A stretch of DNA of 64,000 nt from Chamaecyparis obtusa (Eukaryota > Streptophyta > Pinopsida > Cupressales > Cupressaceae): contig BSBK01002797.1 in the NCBI GenBank assembly GCA_027943335.1, forward strand, positions 124,001-188,000, written 5' to 3'. Both the position numbers and the translations under genes were made by a program. The notes beneath the pieces were generated by a model. It did not search any database, was not told where the DNA came from, and saw nothing but the letters and a program-made list of their open reading frames with translations. The first letter of the stretch is position 1. Each line of letters opens with the position of its first letter. This document shows positions 57,833 through 64,000 of the stretch, one piece after another.

Positions 57833-59023
57833 TTAGTTGGAATGGATAGAGCCACCCTCTTCATGAGTGACTTCATTACTTGGACTGGTTTGCTTGGTAG
57901 GTTTAGGAATCCACTGTTGTCTCATCTGCTTCCTGATGCTATCTGCTTTTGCTTTCTTTTCATCTTCAACTCTGCCTGTATTCATGCAATTTTTAGCTAT
58001 ACGACCAAGTTCAGTGCATGTATAACATCTTATGGTAGTATCCCTTTTTCTCAAGTGATGCCTTACACAATTCATGCTAATGTGTCCATATTCTCCACAA
58101 TAATGACACCTACACCAAGTGTTGTAATCCCAACCAAATATTGCTTTCACAATTTGTTCTGCTAGATTGGATGTTTTAGATCTGCATTCAGATCCCTTGT
58201 GATCTTGTTTGTTACATTTGTGACATTTGCCTTCAAATCTTGGTTTCTCCTTGCATTCATTTGCTTTATGACCATGCTGATTGCAATTGCAGCATTTTCC
58301 ATTGAATTTTGCTTTTCCATTGCTCCAACATTTGTTTGAAGTATGACCTAATTTGCCACAGTGATTACAAGTAGGTTTCTGATTCTTTTGAGTACCTTGA
58401 TTGGAGGATTCACCTTCCTCTTTGTATCCAAGTCCTGCTTTTCCTTTTTGCTTATGCAACTAATTCATATCTTATTGAGATTTCATCATTCTCTCATTGA
58501 TTTTCCTTTCAGTGTTTAGGTCATTCACCAATCTTAAACTATTTTGCTTTTCAGATCTCAGTTCCTCTCTTATCCTTTCATTTTCTAATCTCAGAGTCAA
58601 GATTTCTTCATTTGCATTGGAGACTTGATCAATAAGGTTTTCTAGCTGAAGAGTTTGATTCTGGATTTCATTGTTCTTTCCATCTATTTCATCTTTCATC
58701 TTGTTTCTTTGTTCCAAGATTTCACAGAATCTTGTTGACTGAATTTCTTGTTCTCTTTTCAATTTTCTTACTTCTTCTTGCAGAGATTCATTCTTTTCTA
58801 GGAGTTCTTTGATTGCATTGTTTGCTTCATCTGAGCTGCATGAAGGGAAAAAATCTTCAATCTTTTCTTCAACATACTGATGGTCATTCATCTGATTTGT
58901 AAGTTCCTTCCTTCTTTTTAGGGATTGGGAAAGACGCTCTTTTGCTTCCTTGAGTTGAGCTATGGCCATTTCCAGATCTAGCTTTTCATTTTCAATTACT
59001 TTGTTAAGTCTGAATATCTCCAT
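57833..59023 (-). pseudogene. Element I ORF1: coiled coil plus five zinc knuckles
   Basis: About 397 codons in one phase, interrupted by stops at about 58,460-58,471. The first 184 residues are a strong coiled coil (MEIFRLNKVIENEKLDLEMA opens it). The remainder carries five knuckles, starting at about 58,369 (CNHCGKLGHTSNKC), 58,294, 58,225, 58,108 (CHYCGEYGHISMNC) and 58,027; the fifth has Arg in place of His. GWDYNTW precedes the fourth, as DYNTW does in element A. The gap between knuckles 3 and 4 is about 25 residues, longer than the others. It ends at 57,833. It is the likely Gag-position protein; no capsid domain is recognised. Confidence 0.82.
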
Positions 59024-59073
59024 TGTCTTGGATCTTTACTCAAGCTATCAAACTTTATCCTAAGAACCACAAA

Positions 59074-59085
59074 GCTCTGATACCA
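59074..59085 (-). other. Primer-binding site of element I
   Basis: Minus-strand TGGTATCAGAGC two bases after the LTR, for initiator methionine tRNA. Confidence 0.93.
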
Positions 59086-59087
59086 AT

Positions 59088-60286
59088 TGTTGGAAATATT
59101 CAAGACTAGCCAAGTTACTGAGAGGGGAGGGGTGAATCAGTAACTTCAAATTTTTTTTACAAATTGCAGATCTTAACCATATTCCAATTTAACATTTAGA
59201 TCAATAAGCTAACTGCATGCATGAGTAACTGAAGGAATGAAACATTCATAAGACTTTGAACACAGATATTTGGTTACCCAGAAACCTTCCAAATAGAAAG
59301 TAAAACTGGGGTGGGGATGATACCCACAAAACTTCAATACTGCAGTATAAAGTTGGCCGGTTAAGGCTTACAATGATCACTTCTGATGATCTGCCCTGTT
59401 AGGAGCAATTAGGATTGCTAGGTCCACCTTGTTAGAGGATTTACAAACATACAATGAAGTATGCACTCTGTTAAGAGATTTTACAAAAGACTGTTAAGTC
59501 TACCCTGTTAAAGGATTTGATGCTGATTCACCTGTTAGGATGAAACAATAGATCTCTTACTTGCAACTAAATTTGCTGATTGAGATTCCTTGATGTACTG
59601 ATCACCTTCTGTGATAAATATGTCTTTGCTGCTCCTTATACTGCTGTAGCTCTTGGTAATTCACCTATCTCTGCCTTTCTTGCATCTTCACATATGCACA
59701 TATACTCTTCCACACACTTCTCTCTTTTTCACACATTACTACACTTTGGATATGATACAAAACATTGCTTATATATCAATCCAAAATAATTACAAAGTCG
59801 GCTGCTAAAATACAAGTCAACACAAGTATTATTGAGTCGGCCCTGATGTAGTTACAAAGTTCCTACAAACTAACTTAGTGACTTTCTGATACTCGGCATC
59901 CACTACAATACTCAACATCATCATGCTCTTGGTAGAAGTGGAGGCATGATCCATACTAACCACTCGGTCGTAGTTTCGAACTTGGTATACACTGGAGACT
60001 TGGTAGATATAGTGTCACTCGGTAGAAACTGAATTCCCTATTTACCATGCTAGCACATGGTAAACATTGCTCATCTTATCACTCGGTAAACACTGTTCTG
60101 CTTGAACTGCTCGGTAAGCACTGTTCTGCTCGGATTGCTCGATAAACACTACGAAGCTCGGTCTGCTCGGTAAGCATTGTTCTACTCGGTTTGCTTGGTA
60201 AACACTGCTCTGCTAGATGAGCTCGGTAAGCACACAAAAACTGAATAAGTGTTGTCACTAATGACAAACATAACTTAATGCCAACA
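59088..60286 (-). repeat. 5' LTR of element I (LTR copy 2, shared)
   Basis: 1,199 bases, nearly identical to 52,565-53,754; TATA box at 59,768-59,777 on the minus strand. The CTCGGTAAGCACT array at about 59,890-60,235 has about one word more than in the other LTR, which explains most of the length difference. Confidence 0.94.
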
Positions 60287-62349
60287 ATCTCCCCCTTTGG
60301 CATTAGTGACAAAAACACTTATTGCCCAAAATTTATATACAATCATGCTGATACTGGTTTTTGATTTTTCAAAATTTGTCTTTGTCAATCTGCTGTATGT
60401 ACATTTTATGTCTCCCCCATACAGTATACATATATACAAGTATCTTATATCTCCTATATCTCCTGTTCTCATATCTCTTCTCATATCTCCCCCATTCATC
60501 ACATACTCTCCCCCTTTTTGACAATAATGCCAAAGGTGTATGTACAAATATTTTACATGGAGATGCCAAAATGTGAGAAAATTAGAATGTACCTTACTTA
60601 TTAGTGCCAGAGTTCTGTCCCAATTTTCTTGCAGAATCTTGCATGTATGGAGTGCAACTTGGACTTCTGCAGAGAGTTCAATCGTATGATCTGCAATTGA
60701 AAACTAATTGTCATGGATCAATGTTTTTGAGTGAGCAATGTGCTTCTGCATTGTATCCATGATGGGAAGGATCATATTCTGAATATCTATTAATGTTGAC
60801 CTGATCCTTGCATCTTCTCTCAATAACTCTGACTGCTTATCAGATAGGAATCTGACTTTCATATGATGTGCAAAGCTTGAACTAGGTTCAAGTTGCAACT
60901 TTTGTGTGCTAACCTTTAGATCCTCATCAATCTTATTCATTTTGTCCTTAATCTCCTTGGAGAACTCGACAACATTACATACCTTGACAAAAAATGATGT
61001 TACCTTGGAATAGGAGGATTCGATGTTAGTTAAAACTGAAGATAACTCTGCCTAATTGATAGCTATTTGCTGAGCAATACGCTCAAGCACTTTATTATCA
61101 AACTTCTTCTTAGCCTTCTCAAGCAACTTATCTGATCTAGAAGAATCCTCATTAAACTTAGTTACTGCCTCTGCCAACTGTAACAAAATGTGTTGAGAGG
61201 AATCAACTTCAACACCTATTGCTTATGTCAAAATATTCTTGGCATCCTCAATGATCTTATATTCCTTATCTCTTTCCTCTTTTAGTTTCTTCTGCTTTGC
61301 CTTCTTTTGGAGGAGTTCACCAACTATTTGCATTTGGTCTGTAGTAAGATTTGCAAAGTCTAATTGTGGAATCTCTATCTCCTCATCTAAATCTATATCC
61401 TCTTCTACATTCTTACTCAAAAATTTTGTACTCGGTTGAACCTTAGGTTCAACTGTCATTGTACTTAATGCCTTTGAAGTAGAAATTATTGTAGACACAG
61501 TAGGACTTGCAGTGAAAAATGATAAACTTCCAACTGATGGAATGCTCATTGGAAGACTTGATAAACCCAAAACTGAAGTATTTACAATTGTAACATTTGA
61601 AGTACTTACTGAGGAACTCAAAATTGTAGAAGGTACTAAAGAACTCAAAACTATAGAAGGTACTGAAGTTGATGCAGGAGACTGCAACTTGGTGGAAGGA
61701 GGCTAAAGCTTGGTAGATGAAGTGGTAGCCACTTCTGCCATTGATACACTGAGCTATGCTGAGGATGATTGGACATTTGATGTACTGGTAGGAGTTGTCA
61801 CAATCACACTTGAAGCTATCTCTGAGCTAGATGTAGCAATTTTCGCTAGAGAGTGAGGAAGTGAGGCAATTACCTCTGCAGCTATCTAAACTGGATCATC
61901 TTCCTCATCATTCTGCTTAGCTTCCTTGGTAGCTTCTTCCTATGCTTCTTCTTCAACTTCAATACTATCTAGCTGAACTGTTTCTGTGGCAGCTTCCTCT
62001 TCTTTATCTTCATCACTGTCATCTTCAATATCTTTTATCACAATAGTTTCAACACTTGGTTGATGAAGTTGATAGATGTTTTTCCATGTAGTAGTGGCAC
62101 TCTTTACAACCGATTCTACATTTTTGATCAGAATCAGACAAGTGTTGAATTTGAGTGTCATCTTATTCTCATTTTCTTTCAATGCCTTATTAACTTCAGC
62201 ATTATTCAAATTTGGCATTAACTGTCTTAAGGTTTGAGCATATATATCCTTGATAGTTTGCCTTGCATTCTCCCATCTCATCTTGACTTTATGCAATAGA
62301 ACATCTGGAATTTGTGAAGCCATATCATCAGGTGAGTACTTCCATTGCT
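60287..62349 (-). pseudogene. Truncated second internal region: ORF2 C-terminal half
   Basis: Matches 53,755-55,822 over its whole length with scattered substitutions. It includes the purine tracts and the ORF2 part from the acidic segment to near the C terminus. Open pieces are at 62,359-61,940, 61,687-61,223 and 60,940-60,704. It is open where the full copy has stops (near 62,220 and 62,045) and closed where the full copy is open (near 61,937, 61,705 and 61,225). The match ends at 62,349, after which unrelated host sequence begins. Confidence 0.85.
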
Positions 62350-62384
62350 TCATCCGCAAGTACTTGCATTTCTATTTCTTTTAG

Positions 62385-62570
62385 CAGAGAAACTGTGAAT
62401 GAGAAGGTCGAGAGAGTGAGTGTGAGTGGGGATGGAGATAGAGAATGCAGGGTATGCCATATGGGTGTGGAAAAAAATTAAGACATTGAGTTGGGTTGTG
62501 CCTGCAAGGCAGATCTAGCTTTTGCCCATAAACAATGTGCAGAGACGTGGTTCAAAATCAAGGGCGATAG
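62385..62570 (+). pseudogene. RING-variant (RINGv) zinc-finger exon with in-frame stop
   Basis: A likely single exon of a host gene. It begins after a pyrimidine-rich acceptor (TCTATTTCTTTTAG, AG at 62,383-62,384) and ends at GATAG|GTAACT (donor 62,571). It reads CRVCHMGVEK, then IELGCACKADLAFAHKQCAE and TWFKIKGD. This is the first part of a C4HC3 RING-variant domain as in plant RINGv (MARCH-like) ubiquitin ligases: Cys pairs at CRVC and CAC, His at AHKQC, and the Trp. The last Cys pair would come from the next exon, which I cannot find in the 1.4 kb left. TAA at 62,479 interrupts it in frame. It may be a dead paralogue or a nonsense allele. A truncated retroelement ends 35 bases before the acceptor, so the upstream intron has been invaded. 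Confidence 0.72.
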
Positions 62571-64000
62571 GTAACTTCACTAAATCTTACTTTTGCCATT
62601 AAAATCATTGTTATCTGCTTGGATTGTAATGTTAAATAGATTGGGTTGTATCTTGGCTCAGGCGGTTTTTGATTACGGTAAAAATAGGTTTTGAAGGGGC
62701 CCTGAAACCCTTTAAGATAGGAAAAGAGAGATAAGCATGGAAGCCCATAAGAAGAACTAGCTACCCCACAAAAAGGAGCATACTACATAAGGACAAATCC
62801 CAGATATTCAATACCACCTACACAGCAAAAAGCAAAAAGCAAAAAGCAAAAAGCAAAAATACCACCTAAAAAGCAAAAAAGATTGGCTCATGCGGTTGCG
62901 CTTTGTATGATTTCTCATTTGTATTCCTTGTTCTATGCACAGTAATCTTCTCCTCTCCTCAGCCCATTGTTGGGTAAACCTCCTTTCGTCTTATTAGAAC
63001 CCTCCAGAAATAATCGTGTTCCAGTACTGGAATTTCATATTATGATTTTGAAAAGATCTGCTACTTCCCCATTTTCTAGCACCTGTGGATGGTAAAACCC
63101 CATTAATGTTATCCTCTGTGAATCTTAGCTTTTGATGTTCTGGTTCACCGGTAATCTCTTATCTTATTTTGTTAGAAACGCTACTGTGTTAACTAGTTAT
63201 GTTGCTGTGATGTTCTTAAGGTAAGATTAGGGCATAAAAAAATAACAAGTTTCTTTTCGTGTGGATTAGTTAAAGAAAAGTAAGAAAAACCTGACTAAAA
63301 TAAAAATACCACCAAAGTTAGGCCTAACTTGACCATATTTTCAACATATTCATGCTAACAAATGTTCCAGAAGCTAGATAATTCTAATGAATATTACAGT
63401 TTTCCTACTTATTTAGTGGAATTCCAATTTTATTCATACGATCTTCCTATTTATTTGTTAGGTGCCAGTATTCTTCATAGCCATAGTGAGAAGATGCTTG
63501 TCTAATCAGTGAATCTCCACCAGATAATAAAAGCATAAAATATTTCATTATCGCATGTAATTTGATCACTTTGAGATTAGATCATAGAAGGAAAGCATAT
63601 CACCAGGCTTTACAATGTGCATCAACCACCTGGCTGGAGACAAAAGCAATGTACCATGGAAAAAACAGAGCACATTCACATGCTATAAACATCACCTGAT
63701 AGTTCTACTTGAAGATTGAAAAGACTCATTTGGCTCAGGCAAATCTGACAGTGACATAGCGACAGAAGCCTGGGCATGAATCCTTGAAGGCCTGCACTGA
63801 ACTTTGACAAATAAACACACAAAAGGCAAAACGAAAGCTGCTAAGCATAAGTTACCATAAATAGACAATCTACTACTTAAGAATCTAAGATGCCAATCAC
63901 AACACGTTATGTAGTTATAAAAATGGGTATCATTTCAACTTTCCCTAAATCTTTTCCATATTAGCATCTCATGTTTCACAAAGATGCAATGATAACTATA
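62571..64000. other. Noncoding DNA, probably intron or downstream flank
   Basis: No second RINGv exon and no other gene seen. T-rich plus strand to about 63,200, then mixed. If the RINGv exon is real this is its following intron. Confidence 0.5.
62824..62858. repeat. (AGCAAAA)5 microsatellite
   Basis: Five exact copies of a 7-base unit; a sixth isolated unit lies at about 62,870. Confidence 0.92.

Larger units (their letters stand above)
52565..62349 (-). mobile_element. Element I: composite non-autonomous LTR element
   Basis: On the minus strand the order is: truncated internal region (62,349 to 60,287), LTR (60,286 to 59,088), full internal region (59,087 to 53,755), LTR (53,754 to 52,565). 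The middle LTR has a polypurine tract on its upstream side and a primer site on its downstream side, so it serves as 3' LTR of one copy and 5' LTR of the next. No target duplication is seen at the outer ends. This is what recombination between LTRs of adjacent or tandem copies leaves. The family is related to element A in both ORFs, the primer site and the purine-tract cluster, but the LTRs differ. No polymerase, protease or integrase is seen. Confidence 0.92.

Overview
This window is plant nuclear DNA made almost entirely of transposable elements and their ruins. It holds no intact protein-coding gene. The evidence for a land plant is plant-lineage Ty3/gypsy elements (two with chromodomains, one with the Tat-lineage second RNase H), primer-binding sites for initiator methionine tRNA, and fragments of an NB-ARC resistance gene, a leucine-rich-repeat receptor-like gene and a RING-variant zinc-finger gene. 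The heavy load of old nested LTR elements and the long AT-rich spacers fit a large genome such as a conifer's. That last point is inference.

Layout. 1-6.7 kb: AT-rich DNA with a 0.9-kb GA-rich block and compound microsatellites. 6,765-15,113 (+): element A, an LTR retrotransposon with two 1,229-bp LTRs and a CTACA target duplication. It has no visible protease, integrase or reverse transcriptase. It carries ORF1 (coiled coil plus five zinc knuckles) and ORF2 (1,213 codons, unrecognised). 16.7-29.8 kb and 31.3-40.7 kb: two direct copies of one segmental duplication, encoding an RNase H-like fragment and an unrecognised three-part protein. Copy 1 carries a nested Ty3/gypsy chromovirus (18,254-24,718), a 238-bp fold-back hairpin (26,718-26,955) and a PIF/Harbinger-like element holding an NB-ARC fragment (28,098-29,114). 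Copy 2 carries a different chromodomain element from which reverse transcriptase, RNase H and most of integrase have been deleted (33,167-37,479). Each copy shows the empty site for the insertions in the other.

40.7-43.8 kb: AT-rich spacer. 43.8-51.6 kb (+): a 5'-truncated Tat-lineage Ty3/gypsy element with a dead integrase and a 3' LTR. 51.7-52.2 kb: LRR pseudogene. 52,565-62,349 (-): a composite of a second family related to element A, laid out as LTR, full internal region, LTR, then a truncated internal region. 62,385-62,570 (+): a probable exon of a RING-variant gene with one in-frame stop, followed by noncoding DNA to the window end.

The main point of interest is element A and its minus-strand relative. 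Their nucleotide sequences are diverged, yet both keep the same two-protein plan (ORF1 with five zinc knuckles and a DYNTW spacer; ORF2 with a shared N-terminal domain and a C-terminal coiled coil), the same kind of primer site and the same clustered GGGGGAG purine tracts. This looks like a family of large non-autonomous retrotransposons under selection for proteins other than a polymerase, probably mobilised in trans.
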